From positions 186,001 through 250,000 of the forward strand of contig CAWICB010000004.1 of the NCBI GenBank assembly GCA_963834515.1: a stretch of 64,000 bases of DNA, in the 5' to 3' direction. Below the pieces are notes generated by a model. It made no database searches and was not told the origin of the DNA. It worked only from the letters and a program-made list of their open reading frames with translations. This stretch comes from RYN-230 sp963834515. Lineage in GTDB: Bacteria > Actinomycetota > Actinomycetes > Streptosporangiales > Streptosporangiaceae. The position numbers and the translations under genes are program-made. Numbering within the stretch: the first letter of the stretch is position 1; each line of letters opens with the position of its first letter. This document shows positions 33,962 to 42,729 of this stretch, piece by piece.

Positions 33962-34918
33962 TCAGCCGCCCACCGAGCCGAGCCACCCAGTGATGGCCGC
34001 CGCGCACTCGTCCGGCGCCTCGAGCTGCGGCACATGGCCGACCCCGGGCAGCTCGACCAGCGTCCACCCGGGATGGGCGCGCGCCGCGGACCGGGCCGCC
34101 GAGACCGGGATCAGCTGGTCCTGGCAGCCGTGCAGCAGCAGGACAGGGCCGGCCACCGAGCGGGCCGCATCCCGGTAGGCCGCGCCCGTCCCGTACCCGG
34201 CGGTGCGGACGACCGAGCGCATGGCGGCGGACATGTCCCGCTCGGCGTCGGGAAACTCGGCCCGGCGCCGGGCCACCTCGACGTGCTGGGCCACCACGTC
34301 CGGGCTGACGGCCGCCGGGTCGGCGCAGCACAGCGAGAACAGCCATTCCACGGTGGCCTCGGGTGGCTGCCAGCCCCTGGGGTTGATCAGCAGCTCCTCA
34401 GCCCACGGCGTGGCGTACTGCGCGAACAGGCTGACCAGCTCGGTGCCGGGCCAGGCCGGCACCGACGGCAGGACGGGGTCGATCAGGATCAGGCCGGTCA
34501 CCGCGTCCGGCGCCGCGCTCGCCTCCAGTAGCGAGATCATCCCGCCCATCGAGTTGCCTATCAGGATGACCGGGGGTCCCGGCACGGTCTCGATGAACCG
34601 GTGCAGCAGCGCCTGGTTAGCCGCCACCGAGGTGCTCCGGCCGGCCGACCGGGTCAGCCCGTGCCCGGCCAGGTCCGGGGCCAGCACCCGGTACCGGCTG
34701 GTGAGCAGGGGGGCGATTGCGGTCCAGTTGACCGCGCAGCCCTCCAGCCCGTGCACGCAGACGATGACCGGCCCGCCGGCCGGCCCGCCGAAGTCGAGGT
34801 AGTGCACCGGTCCGCCGATGTCGGCCCACCGGGACTCGCGGCACAGCGGCCGGTCCCGCCCCGGCTCGGGGTGGCCCGGGCCGGGCGGTTCCCCGCCCGG
34901 CTGCTCAGCCGCTTTCAC
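33962..34918 (-). CDS. Alpha/beta hydrolase
   Basis: A 318-aa alpha/beta-hydrolase. Oxyanion HG region CVHGLEGCAVNWTAIAPLL; nucleophile elbow ILIGNSMGGMISLLEA; acid strand LLLHGCQDQLIPV; catalytic His in LPGVGHVPQLEAP. It has an acidic, Pro-rich first ~45 residues. The GTG at 34916-34918 lies inside the last codons of the TetR gene (14-nt overlap), so both genes are coupled. Natural substrate unknown; epoxide- or lipase-type esterases are the nearest groups. The 170-bp gap to the ligase pseudogene shows no feature. Confidence 0.88.
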   Translation of the reverse strand: MKAAEQPGGEPPGPGHPEPGRDRPLCRESRWADIGGPVHYLDFGGPAGGPVIVCVHGLEGCAVNWTAIAPLLTSRYRVLAPDLAGHGLTRSAGRSTSVAANQALLHRFIETVPGPPVILIGNSMGGMISLLEASAAPDAVTGLILIDPVLPSVPAWPGTELVSLFAQYATPWAEELLINPRGWQPPEATVEWLFSLCCADPAAVSPDVVAQHVEVARRRAEFPDAERDMSAAMRSVVRTAGYGTGAAYRDAARSVAGPVLLLHGCQDQLIPVSAARSAARAHPGWTLVELPGVGHVPQLEAPDECAAAITGWLGSVGG

Positions 34919-35651
34919 CGGGGGACTCCGCTGCACGGCTGGCCATGGCCCGCACCCCGCTGATGAACAGGTCGATCCCGAACCGGTAGTGGAACCCCGG
35001 GTCGTCACAGGCGGTCAGCGGGACGGCCGCCTCGACCACCCGGGGGTAGCGGTCCGGCGGCAGCATGGCCAGCCGGGCCATCGCGCGCCGCTGCTGCTCG
35101 GCCCGCCCGGCCTCGTTCCCGGCCCGCCCGGCCTCGTTCCCGGCCCGCCCGGCCTCGTTCCCGGCCAGCTGCCGACCGGGCTCGCTGATGGCTAGCGTGA
35201 GCCCGGTCCACAGCCCGTTGCGGGCCACCTCGCTGGCCTGGCGGGGGTCGAAGCCCGCCTGGTGCAGCACCTGCAGCGCGGCCTCGGTGACCACCAGCGC
35301 CGGGGGGCTGTTGTTCTTCTCTGCGGCGATCAGCAGCTCGGACGCGCTGGGGTGCGCGCGCAGCACCGCGATCAGGGACTCCATGATCCCGCGAAGCTGG
35401 GCGTGCCACGGCGCGGCCGGGTCGGTATGGGTGCTGATCTCGCTCCAGATCTGGTCGGCCAGCCCGGCCAGCAGCTCTTCCTTGTTGCGGAAGTGCCAGT
35501 ACAGCGCCATCGGGGTGACGCCTAGCTCCTGGGCCAGCCGCCGGATGGTGAGCGCGTCGAGGCCGCCGTCGTCGGCCAGGGCCAGCGCCCGGTGGACAAC
35601 GGTGGCCTTGCTGAGCCGGGACCGCTGCGTCTCGGCCTGGGTGGGAGCCAT
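34905..35651 (-). CDS. TetR family transcriptional regulator
   Basis: A 248-aa repressor. The N-terminal HTH reads LDALTIRRLAQELGVTPMAL then YWHFRNKEELLAGLADQ, typical of TetR. The ligand domain is all-helical. Within it three tandem copies of GNEAGRA form a low-complexity loop. The ATG at 35649-35651 follows a palindromic region with a TATAGT box, so it is probably leaderless or autorepressed. It precedes the alpha/beta-hydrolase gene in one operon. Confidence 0.88.
   Translation of the reverse strand: MAPTQAETQRSRLSKATVVHRALALADDGGLDALTIRRLAQELGVTPMALYWHFRNKEELLAGLADQIWSEISTHTDPAAPWHAQLRGIMESLIAVLRAHPSASELLIAAEKNNSPPALVVTEAALQVLHQAGFDPRQASEVARNGLWTGLTLAISEPGRQLAGNEAGRAGNEAGRAGNEAGRAEQQRRAMARLAMLPPDRYPRVVEAAVPLTACDDPGFHYRFGIDLFISGVRAMASRAAESPGESG
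35101..35163 (-). repeat. Three identical 21-bp repeats in the TetR gene
   Basis: Exact 21-bp direct repeats at 35101, 35122 and 35143 encode GNEAGRA three times in the ligand-binding half of the regulator. Perfect identity suggests recent expansion or collapse-prone assembly. Confidence 0.9.
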
Positions 35652-35652
35652 C

Positions 35653-35678
35653 ACTTGATAACTATACGCCGTACAAGT
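35653..35678. promoter_or_regulatory. Likely TetR operator and promoter
   Basis: Just upstream of the TetR start, ACTTG at 35653 and CAAGT at 35674 form the ends of an inverted repeat, and CTATACGCCGTACAAG at 35662 holds a nested imperfect palindrome (TATAC/GTACA around GCC). On the minus strand it contains a TATAGT -10-like box a few bases before the GTG/ATG. Position fits autorepression. Confidence 0.55.
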
Positions 35679-35773
35679 CATTCTGCCCGCACGGCCTAGA
35701 GGTCGGCTACGTGCCCGGTCCAGCCAGTCTGGGCCGGGCCGCGCGTTCGCCACCCACCAGGTGGCGCCGGCCG

Positions 35774-36556
35774 CTACCAGACCCGGCTGACCGGCGACAG
35801 CCCGGCCGAGTCGGCCAGCAACTGCTTGAGCTGCGGTATGCCGCCCCGCGACACGGCGAGATGCGCGCCGGCCAGTGCCTGCTGGGCGGAGTAGTCCCCG
35901 CCGAACGCGGCCACGCACTCCTCCGGGAGGAGGTTGGCCAGGGCCAGCAGGCCGCCGGTCACGCCCATCGGCCCGGCCAGGGCCAGGAAGCCGGCCGAGC
36001 CGACGTACGTGTCGCCGGAGTAGCTGGCCAGCTCGTCCAGCAGCCGGTCCGGGGTGGGCGAGGAGTCCTTGAGCCCGGCCACCGGCAGCGTCCCCAGGCC
36101 GGCCACCGGGATGGCCGCGCAGGAGATGAACGGGTTGTGGTACGCCAGCACCGGGCAGGTCCCGGCCGCGTCGGCGATCCGGGCGTAAAAGCCGGCCAGC
36201 CCGGCGGCGCTGGGCGGCCCGGCCGCGCTGCCCGGCACCCAGGTCAGCACGGCATCGGCGCCCGCGGCGACCGCGGTCCTGGTCAGCGTCACGGCCTGCC
36301 GGGCCGACGGGGCCCCGGTCCCGGCGATCACCGGCACGCTGCCGGGCAGCGCCCCGCGCACCGCCTCGATCAGCATCACCCGCTCCGCCTCGGACAGGGT
36401 GGCGGCCTCCCCGGTGGTGCCGCACACCAGCACCCCGGTCATCCCCCGGCTGGCCAGGTCGGCGGCATGCTTGCCGGTCGCGGCCGGATCGATCTCGCCG
36501 TCCGCCCCGAACACCGTGATCAGCGCCACGCCCACGCCGTCGAACACCGCCGCCAT
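35774..36556 (-). CDS. Dihydrodipicolinate synthase-family aldolase (DapA/KdgA-like)
   Basis: A 260-aa Schiff-base aldolase. Catalytic Lys is in PVAGLKDSSPTPDRLL and the Tyr in VLAYHNPFISCAA; the substrate loop is VLVCGTTGEAATLSEAER. This is one of the 2-keto-3-deoxy-sugar-acid or pyruvate-dependent aldolases rather than the lysine-pathway DapA, judged by the divergent active-site loop and by the neighbouring Gfo/Idh/MocA and dehydratase genes. ATG 36554-36556 follows GTGAGGCGG; the short GTG-start extension (MRRT) is less likely. Confidence 0.82.
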   Translation of the reverse strand: MAAVFDGVGVALITVFGADGEIDPAATGKHAADLASRGMTGVLVCGTTGEAATLSEAERVMLIEAVRGALPGSVPVIAGTGAPSARQAVTLTRTAVAAGADAVLTWVPGSAAGPPSAAGLAGFYARIADAAGTCPVLAYHNPFISCAAIPVAGLGTLPVAGLKDSSPTPDRLLDELASYSGDTYVGSAGFLALAGPMGVTGGLLALANLLPEECVAAFGGDYSAQQALAGAHLAVSRGGIPQLKQLLADSAGLSPVSRVW

Positions 36557-36666
36557 CGTCCGCCTCACTCCGGGATAGCCAGCGCACCGTCTCCGGCGCC
36601 GGAGTTTCAGGCTACGTGGCCGCGCTGGCCCAGGCGAGATCCAGGCAGCCGGTCTACGGTGGAGGG

Positions 36667-37722
36667 ATGCCAGGCACGGGTGCGGTTCGCTGGGGAATCA
36701 TGGGCACGGCCGGCATCGCGCGCAAGCAGTTCCTGCCCGCGCTCCGGGAAGCGGGCGGAACCGCCGCGGTGGTGGCCGGCCGGGACCTGGCCCGCGCCCA
36801 GGAGTACGCGTCCAGCCAGGGCATCGGCCGGGCCGTCCAGGGCTACCAGGCCCTCATCGACGACCCCGGGGTGGACGTGATCTACCTGCCGCTGCCCAAC
36901 GGGCTGCACGCGGAGTGGACGACCCGGGCCCTGCGCGCGGGCAAACCGGTGCTGTGCGAGAAGCCGCTGTGCGGGACGCTGGCCGAGACCCGGGCGGTGC
37001 TCGCGGTGGCCCAGGAAACCGGGACCCTGCTCTGGGAGGCGTTCGTCTTCCCGTTCCAGGCCCAGCTGGGGCAGCTCCGCAGCATGCTCGCCGACGGCGT
37101 GATCGGTGAGCTGCGCGAGATCCAGGCCAACTTCCACTTCCGGCTGACTCGCCCGGACGACATCCGGCTGCGCGGCGGCCTGGCCGGCGGCGCGCTGAAC
37201 GATGTCGGCTGTTACCCGGTCCGGCTGGCCGGTGAGCTGATCACCGCCCCGCACGACTCGGCCTGGGCCGTGTCCATCCAGGGTGGTGACGGGGTGGACG
37301 TGGAAACCCAGGGCAGCCTGGGCTTCCCGGGCGGCAGGCGGCTGCTGCTGTCCTGCGGGTTCCGCCGCGCGGGCGACACGTTCGGCCGGCTGCTGGGCAC
37401 CGGCGGGCAGATCAACATCACCGCCCCCTACCACCCCCGGGCGGACGACACGTTCCAGGTCTGCGCGGCCGGGAAGCCGCCGCGCAGCTACCCGGCGGCC
37501 GGCCAGGAACAGCCGTTCACCGCGGCCATCCGGCACATCCAGGCCGTGCTGCGCGGCGAGGAAGAACCCCGCTGCCTGGCCCTGGACACCTCGCTGCGCA
37601 CCGCCCAGGCCCTGCGCGACCTGCGGGCGAGTGCCGCCGCCCAGCAGCCGCCGGCCGGGCCCGGCCCGGCTGCCGCGGCCCCGGCGGGCACCGCCCAGGC
37701 CAGCGCCGGGCCCGGGCCGTGA
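36667..37722 (+). CDS. Gfo/Idh/MocA family oxidoreductase
   Basis: A 351-aa NAD(P)-dependent sugar dehydrogenase. Rossmann fold RWGIMGTAGIARKQFLPAL, sugar-binding signature VLCEKPLCGTLAETRAV with the conserved EKP, and the C-terminal alpha/beta half (HFRLTRPDDIRLRGGLAGGA). The C-terminal 50 residues are Ala/Pro-rich and unlike family members. ATG 36667 immediately follows GGAGGG, closer than usual. It overlaps the DksA-like gene (GTGA) and is divergent from the aldolase gene across 110 bp. Confidence 0.88.
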   Translation: MPGTGAVRWGIMGTAGIARKQFLPALREAGGTAAVVAGRDLARAQEYASSQGIGRAVQGYQALIDDPGVDVIYLPLPNGLHAEWTTRALRAGKPVLCEKPLCGTLAETRAVLAVAQETGTLLWEAFVFPFQAQLGQLRSMLADGVIGELREIQANFHFRLTRPDDIRLRGGLAGGALNDVGCYPVRLAGELITAPHDSAWAVSIQGGDGVDVETQGSLGFPGGRRLLLSCGFRRAGDTFGRLLGTGGQINITAPYHPRADDTFQVCAAGKPPRSYPAAGQEQPFTAAIRHIQAVLRGEEEPRCLALDTSLRTAQALRDLRASAAAQQPPAGPGPAAAAPAGTAQASAGPGP

Positions 37723-38075
37723 CCGGGCGGCCGGACCCCGGCATCCGGGCCGCGCTGGACGCGGAACGCGGCGCCACCCTGGACCGGATGGCCGCCCTGC
37801 AGCGGGACTTCGACGGCATCGTGGCCTCGGCCGCGCTGGTCGGCGCCGACGACGAGCACGACCCGGAGGGGGCCACGATCGCGTTCGAGCGGGCCCAACT
37901 GGCCGCGCTGCTCGACCAGGCCCGCGACCAGCTGGCCGGCCTGGACCAGGCCCTCACCCGGCTGAGCCAGGGCCGCTACGGCCGCTGCGAGCGGTGCGGC
38001 CGGCCGATCGCCCCGGCCCGGCTGGCCGCCCGGCCCGCCGCCCCGACGTGCATCAGCTGCGCGGCTTCGGCGTAG
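37719..38075 (+). CDS. TraR/DksA-type zinc-finger protein
   Basis: A 118-aa protein with a coiled-coil-like helical hairpin and a C4 zinc finger RCERCGRPIAPARL ... CISCAA, the DksA/TraR layout. Such proteins bind RNA polymerase secondary channel or act as general stress factors in actinomycetes. It starts with GTG overlapping the oxidoreductase stop. Confidence 0.85.
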   Translation: MTGRPDPGIRAALDAERGATLDRMAALQRDFDGIVASAALVGADDEHDPEGATIAFERAQLAALLDQARDQLAGLDQALTRLSQGRYGRCERCGRPIAPARLAARPAAPTCISCAASA

Positions 38076-38103
38076 TCGGCCCCGGCGGGTTAGCCTGCCC
38101 AAC

Positions 38104-39818
38104 ATGCGTCAGTACCGAAGCGCCCAGTGGTACGCGGGCTCAGACCGCGGCTCCTACATTCACCGCGCCTGGATGCGCCGTGGCCTGCCCGGCGAGGCGT
38201 TCACCGGGCGGCCGCACATCGCCATCGCCAACACCGCCTCCGACCTCAGCCCGTGCAACAAGCACCTGAACGAGGTGTCGGCCAGCGTGCAGGCCGGCAT
38301 CTGGGCGGCCGGCGGCATCCCGCACGACATGCCGGTCATGTCCCTGGGCGAGACCCAGGTCCGGCCGACCGCGATGCTCTGGCGCAACCTGGCCGCGATG
38401 GCCGCCGAGGAGATGATCCGGGCTAACCCGGTGGATGGCGTGGTGCTGCTCGGCGGCTGCGACAAGACCATCCCGGCCCTGCTGATGGCGGCGGCCTCGG
38501 TCGACCTGCCCGCGGTGGTGGTGCCCGGCGGCCCGATGCTCACCGGCCACTTCCGCGGCACCGCGCTGGGCTGCGGCACCGACGTGTGGCGGCTGTCCGA
38601 GGAGGTGCGCGCGGGCACGCTGTCCGAGGCCGACTTCCTCGCCTCGGAGTCGGCCATGATCCGCAGCAAGGGGCACTGCAACACGATGGGCACCGCTTCC
38701 ACCATGGGCTGCCTGGCCGAGGCGCTCGGCATGACGCTGCCCGGCGTGGCGGGCACGCCCGCGCCGGACAGCCGGCTGCTGGAGGCCGCCCACGCCTCCG
38801 GCCGGCTCGCCGTGCAGCTGGTCGAGCAGGACCGCCGCCCGTCCGCCGTGCTGACCCGGGCTTCTTTTCATAACGCCATCGTGGCGCTGGCCGCCATCGG
38901 CGGCTCGACGAACGCGGTGGTGCACTTGCTGGCCATCGCCGGGCGGGCCGGGGTGGACCTGACGCTGGATGATTTCGACGAGATCGGCTCGGCGGTGCCG
39001 CTGCTGGCCGACCTGGCCCCGGCCGGCCAGCACCTGATGGACGACTTCTTCCGGGCCGGCGGGCTGCTGGCGGTGCTCCGCGAGGTCGCCGACCTGCTCG
39101 ACCCGGCGGCGGTCACGGTGACCGGGCAGCCGCTGACCGGGCAGCTGGCCGGGGCCCGGATCTGGGACGAGACGGTCATCCGGCCGCGCGGCAACCCGCT
39201 GCTCGAGCAGGCCGGTATCGCGGTGCTGCGCGGCACGCTGGCCCCGGGCGGTGCGGTGATCAAGCCCGCGGCCGCGTCCCCCGGGCTGCTCCGGCACCGC
39301 GGCCGCGCGGTCGTCTTCGACAGCATCGAGGACCTGCGGCACCGGCTGGACGACCCGGCCCTGGACGTGGACGAGTCCAGCGTGCTGGTGCTCCGCGGCT
39401 GCGGGCCGCGCGGTTACCCGGGCATGCCCGAGGTGGGCAACATGCCGCTGCCCGCCAGGCTGCTCGCGCGCGGAGTGCGCGACATGGTGCGGATCAGTGA
39501 TGCGCGGATGAGTGGCACCGCATACGGCACGGTCGTGCTGCATGTGGTTCCGGAGGGCGCGGCGGGCGGGCCGCTGGCGCTGGTCCGGGACGGGGACCCG
39601 ATCGTGCTGGACGTGCCCGGCCGGCGGCTGGACATCGACCTGCCCGCGGCCGAGCTGGCCAGCCGCCGCCCGCCGCGGCCATGCTCGCCGCCCTGCCCGC
39701 GCCGCGGCGCGGCTGGGAGCGCCTCTACGTGGATCACGTGATGCAGGCCGACCGCGGCGCGGACCTGGACTTCCTGGCCGGCTCGGCCGGCCACGAGGTG
39801 ACCCGCGACTCCCACTAG
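38104..39818 (+). CDS. IlvD/Edd-type dehydratase (sugar-acid-like), frameshifted near the end
   Basis: [Fe-S] dehydratase of the dihydroxyacid/sugar-acid family. Three cluster ligands are visible: SPCNKHLNE, LLGGCDKTIPALL and SKGHCNTMGTAST. It also has ISDARMSGTAYGTVVLHVVP near the C terminus. The main frame runs to 39741 but its last ~25 residues are Arg/Pro garbage. A one-base loss near 39675 accounts for it: the shifted frame reads AAMLAALPAPRRGWERLYVD and ends at TAG 39816-39818. Placed beside a DapA-like aldolase and a Gfo/Idh/MocA gene, a sugar-acid dehydratase (arabonate/xylonate type) is more likely than IlvD. Confidence 0.82.
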
Positions 39819-39845
39819 GAAGCCGCTGAATAAGCGGGCCGAATA

Positions 39846-40017
39846 GTCACGCCGCACCTGCAGCACCATCACGCTCGCCGGGACTGACAGCCGGCCTTTC
39901 GCTGACGGGAACAGGTCCGCGAAATCCTCCTCGGTAAACAGCTCACCGCGGTGCTCGGCCAGGAACGCGAACCTGCTCCCTGCCGGCACCAGGTGCCCGA
40001 CCAGCGCACCCTTGCAT
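39846..40017 (-). pseudogene. IS1182-family transposase, N-terminal remnant
   Basis: The minus strand encodes HLVPAGSRFAFLAEHRGELF, then EDFADLFPSAKGRLSVPAS and VMVLQ, the conserved N-terminal pattern of IS1182 transposases, and breaks off. The ATG at 40015-40017 is one base out of frame with it. About 60 residues remain of an enzyme of several hundred. It abuts the 3' end of the dehydratase gene. The following 40018-40283 has no supportable gene. Confidence 0.65.
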
Positions 40018-40283
40018 CCAGCAACTGCCGGCCGGCCCGCTCTCTGCCTGCATTAAGGACAATCATCCCAGGACACCGAACACCCGGCCGGCCCGGCCCG
40101 GCAGCCCGGCCCGCTTTATTCGGGGCCCTCCTAGCGTCCAGCGCCCAGTTGCGCGGCCGGTGGTGGGCGCGGGCCGAACATGCCAGCCTCTGGAAAACTG
40201 GCTTCAGAGCCATCGTCAGGCTGGTCCATCGACGCTGGCCCGAAGCCGCACGCTGATGACTCGCGGAACCGAGGAGGAGCATC

Positions 40284-40571
40284 GTGACCATCATCGTCGC
40301 CGTCGCTATCGGCCTGGCCATCATCGTCTTCCTGATCTTCGCCAGCTGGCCGCTGTACAACACATACCGGAACCGCGGCCAGGGCGCCGACGTCCGGGCC
40401 GGGGAGACATACCTCGAGGCCAAGGAAGAATATGAGCACGAACAGGCCGCTCATGAGGCGGCACCACCGCCGCACCCGCCAGCCGGCGGTGGCCCGGCCG
40501 GCCGGGAGCCGGGGGACACGCCGCTACGGCCCGGGCTCGACACGCCGGACCACGGCCGCGACTCACACTAG
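40284..40571 (+). CDS. Small single-span membrane protein
   Basis: A 95-aa protein with one N-terminal membrane helix (TIIVAVAIGLAIIVFLIFAS), a charged stalk (KEEYEHEQAAHEAA) and a Pro/Gly-rich tail. GTG start preceded by GAGGAGGAGCATC, a strong ribosome site. It has no homologous motif I recognise; it may be an anchor or regulator. The dispersed palindrome at 40583 follows directly. Confidence 0.65.
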   Translation: MTIIVAVAIGLAIIVFLIFASWPLYNTYRNRGQGADVRAGETYLEAKEEYEHEQAAHEAAPPPHPPAGGGPAGREPGDTPLRPGLDTPDHGRDSH

Positions 40572-40582
40572 GCCGGATCCGA

Positions 40583-40632
40583 TCAGCGCGGTGCATTGGT
40601 GGCTGCCCGTGACCACAAATGCACCGCGCTGA
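40583..40632. repeat. Dispersed palindromic element, copy 2 (imperfect)
   Basis: Left arm TCAGCGCGGTGCATTGGTGG and right arm CCACAAATGCACCGCGCTGA pair with a few mismatches. The right arm matches the right arm of the 27777-27832 element. It lies after the small membrane protein gene and before the DNA-ligase gene. It is a second genomic site of the same element. Confidence 0.8.
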
Positions 40633-40796
40633 GCCGGTGCCGGGTGCTGCGGGACCGGCTCGGGGGTGCTCCAGTCCCGCAGCACGCTTAGCTTTACGGT
40701 GGTTTTACCTCGTCCGCGGGTGGCTGACCAGACCCCAATCCCTGGATACCCGGATGAGACGCTGTCCTAGACGAGCAACGACCGGAGGTGACGCGG

Positions 40797-41774
40797 ATGG
40801 CCAGAGCCGACCGGCCGCCGGACTGGGTGGATCCGGAGCTGGCCACGCTGACCAGGGACAGGTTCTCTGACCCGGCCTGGATCTACGAGCGCAAGCTGGA
40901 CGGCGAACGGTGCCTGACGTTCCGTGACGGCGTGGGCCTGCGGCTGATGACCCGGAACCAGAAGGTGGTCAGCAGCACCTACCCGGAGCTCACCGAGGCC
41001 CTGTCCGCCCAGCGGGCCAGCGACTTCATCGTGGATGGCGAGGTGGTCGCGTTCGCCGCCGGGCAGACCCGGTTCGCCCAGCTCCAGCAGCGGATGCAGG
41101 TCGGCCACCCGGCCCCGGAGCTGCTCCGCGAGGTGCCGGTGACGTACTACATCTTCGATGTGATGTGGGCGGACGGAACTGACCTGCGCTCGCTGCCGCT
41201 ACTGGAACGCAAGCAGCACCTGCACAGCCTGCTGTCCTGGGCCGGCCCGCTGCGGTACACCGAGCACCGGGTACGCGACGGCGAGCAGTACTACACCGAG
41301 GCGTGCCGGCAGGGCTGGGAGGGACTGATCGCCAAACGAGCCGACGCGCCGTACCGGCCGGGCCGGACCAAAGACTGGCTGAAGTTCAAGTGTGAGAACA
41401 ACCAGGAGTTCGTGATCGGCGGGTTCACCGACCCGCAGGGCACCCGGATCGGCCTGGGCGCGCTGCTGATTGGTTATTACGACAGCGACGGGCAATTGGT
41501 CTACGCGGGCAAGGTGGGCACCGGCTTCAACACTGCCACGCTGCACATGCTGCACGACGAGCTGAGCGAGCTGGAGCGGAACACGCCGCCGTTCAGCCGG
41601 GGTGAGCTGCCTCGCCCGCACGGCGTGCACTGGACCGAGCCGCAACTGGTCGGGCAGGTCGGGTTCAGCGAGTGGACCACCGCCGGGGAGCTGCGCCACC
41701 CGCGGTTCCAGGGACTGCGCCGGGACAAGAGCCCGGACGAGGTGATCAGGGAGGTTCCGCAGGACGATGGCTGA
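40797..41774 (+). CDS. ATP-dependent DNA ligase (LigD ligase-domain type)
   Basis: A 325-aa stand-alone ligase domain. Adenylated Lys in YERKLDGERCLTF (KxDG), FIVDGEVVAF, RGWEGLIAKR-like QGWEGLIAKRADAPY and WLKFKCENNQEFVIGG are the nucleotidyltransferase motifs, followed by an OB-fold. No nuclease or polymerase domain is fused to it; the polymerase is a separate gene directly behind (8-nt overlap). The two together supply the ligase and polymerase activities of the LigD system for double-strand-break end joining. The ATG at 40797 has GGAGGTG upstream. Confidence 0.92.
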   Translation: MARADRPPDWVDPELATLTRDRFSDPAWIYERKLDGERCLTFRDGVGLRLMTRNQKVVSSTYPELTEALSAQRASDFIVDGEVVAFAAGQTRFAQLQQRMQVGHPAPELLREVPVTYYIFDVMWADGTDLRSLPLLERKQHLHSLLSWAGPLRYTEHRVRDGEQYYTEACRQGWEGLIAKRADAPYRPGRTKDWLKFKCENNQEFVIGGFTDPQGTRIGLGALLIGYYDSDGQLVYAGKVGTGFNTATLHMLHDELSELERNTPPFSRGELPRPHGVHWTEPQLVGQVGFSEWTTAGELRHPRFQGLRRDKSPDEVIREVPQDDG

Positions 41775-42729
41775 CTCCGCGACCCGAGAACAGCTCAAGG
41801 TAGGACGGCTGACCGTCCCGCTGTCCAACACCGGCAAGGCGCTCTTCCCGGCGGACGGCATCACCAAGGGTGACCTGATCCAGTACTACCTGGACATTGC
41901 CCCGGTGATGCTGCCCTACCTGCGGGACCGGCCGCTGTCGCTGGCCCGCTACCCGGAAGGCATCACCGGGGAGCGGATCTTCCAGAAGAACGCCGGCCGG
42001 CACTTCCCGGACTGGATCCCGCGGGCCGAGGTGGGCAAGGCCGGCGGCGAGCTGTGCCAGGTGCTCTGCGAGAAGCCGGCCGACCTGGTGTACCTGGCCA
42101 ACCAGGCCTGCATCGAGCTGCACGCGCTGCTCAGCCGGACCGGCTCACTGCACCAGCCGGACCAGCTGATCTTCGACCTCGACCCGCCGGATGACGGCCA
42201 GTTCGGCCACGTCCGCACGGTGGCGCTGCGGCTGCGCGGCATCCTCGAGGACGACCTGGGGCTGACCTGCTACGTGAAGACCACCGGCAGCAAGGGGCTG
42301 CACGTCCTGATCCCGCTGAATAGCCGGGAGGGCTTCGACAGCGTCCGGGAGTTCGCCCGCCAGGTGGCCGGGGTGCTGGCCGCGGCCGAGCCCGGGCTGG
42401 TCACGGTCGAGCAGCGCAAGGACGCCCGCGGCGGCCGGATCTACGCCGACATCATGCGGAACGGGTACGCGCAGACGGCGGTCGCGCCGTATTCGGTCCG
42501 GGCCCGCCCGGGCGCGCCGGTGGCGGCGCCGCTGCACTGGGACGAGGTCACCGACCCCGAACTGACCGCGCGCGCGGTGACCATCCGTACCATTGCGAAC
42601 CGGCTGGAGCACCTGGCCGCCGCCGGCGACCCGTGGGCCGGGATGTCCCGGCACCGCTACGGGCTGGCCCGGCCGCGCCGCCTGCTCCGCGACCTGACCG
42701 GTACCGAGAAAGCGAGGAACTCCCGATGA
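41767..42729 (+). CDS. LigD polymerase domain (primase-polymerase)
   Basis: A 320-aa archaeo-eukaryotic-primase-type polymerase. Catalytic acidic motif LIFDLDPPDDGQFG and the KTTGSKGLHVLIPL loop are seen, with the N-terminal NTGKALFPADGITKGDLIQY and QKNAGRHFPDWI that bind the 5'-phosphate end. It fills gaps during Ku-dependent end joining. It overlaps the ligase gene by 8 nt and the DinB gene by 4 nt. No ku gene is visible in this window. Confidence 0.93.
   Translation: MADSATREQLKVGRLTVPLSNTGKALFPADGITKGDLIQYYLDIAPVMLPYLRDRPLSLARYPEGITGERIFQKNAGRHFPDWIPRAEVGKAGGELCQVLCEKPADLVYLANQACIELHALLSRTGSLHQPDQLIFDLDPPDDGQFGHVRTVALRLRGILEDDLGLTCYVKTTGSKGLHVLIPLNSREGFDSVREFARQVAGVLAAAEPGLVTVEQRKDARGGRIYADIMRNGYAQTAVAPYSVRARPGAPVAAPLHWDEVTDPELTARAVTIRTIANRLEHLAAAGDPWAGMSRHRYGLARPRRLLRDLTGTEKARNSR

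Noticed and set aside
34905..36587. A single 560-codon frame joining the TetR gene with sequence antisense to nothing upstream
   Set aside because: The first ~310 codons are Arg/Gly-rich and overlie the aldolase gene in another frame. TetR homology begins at the ATG at 35651.
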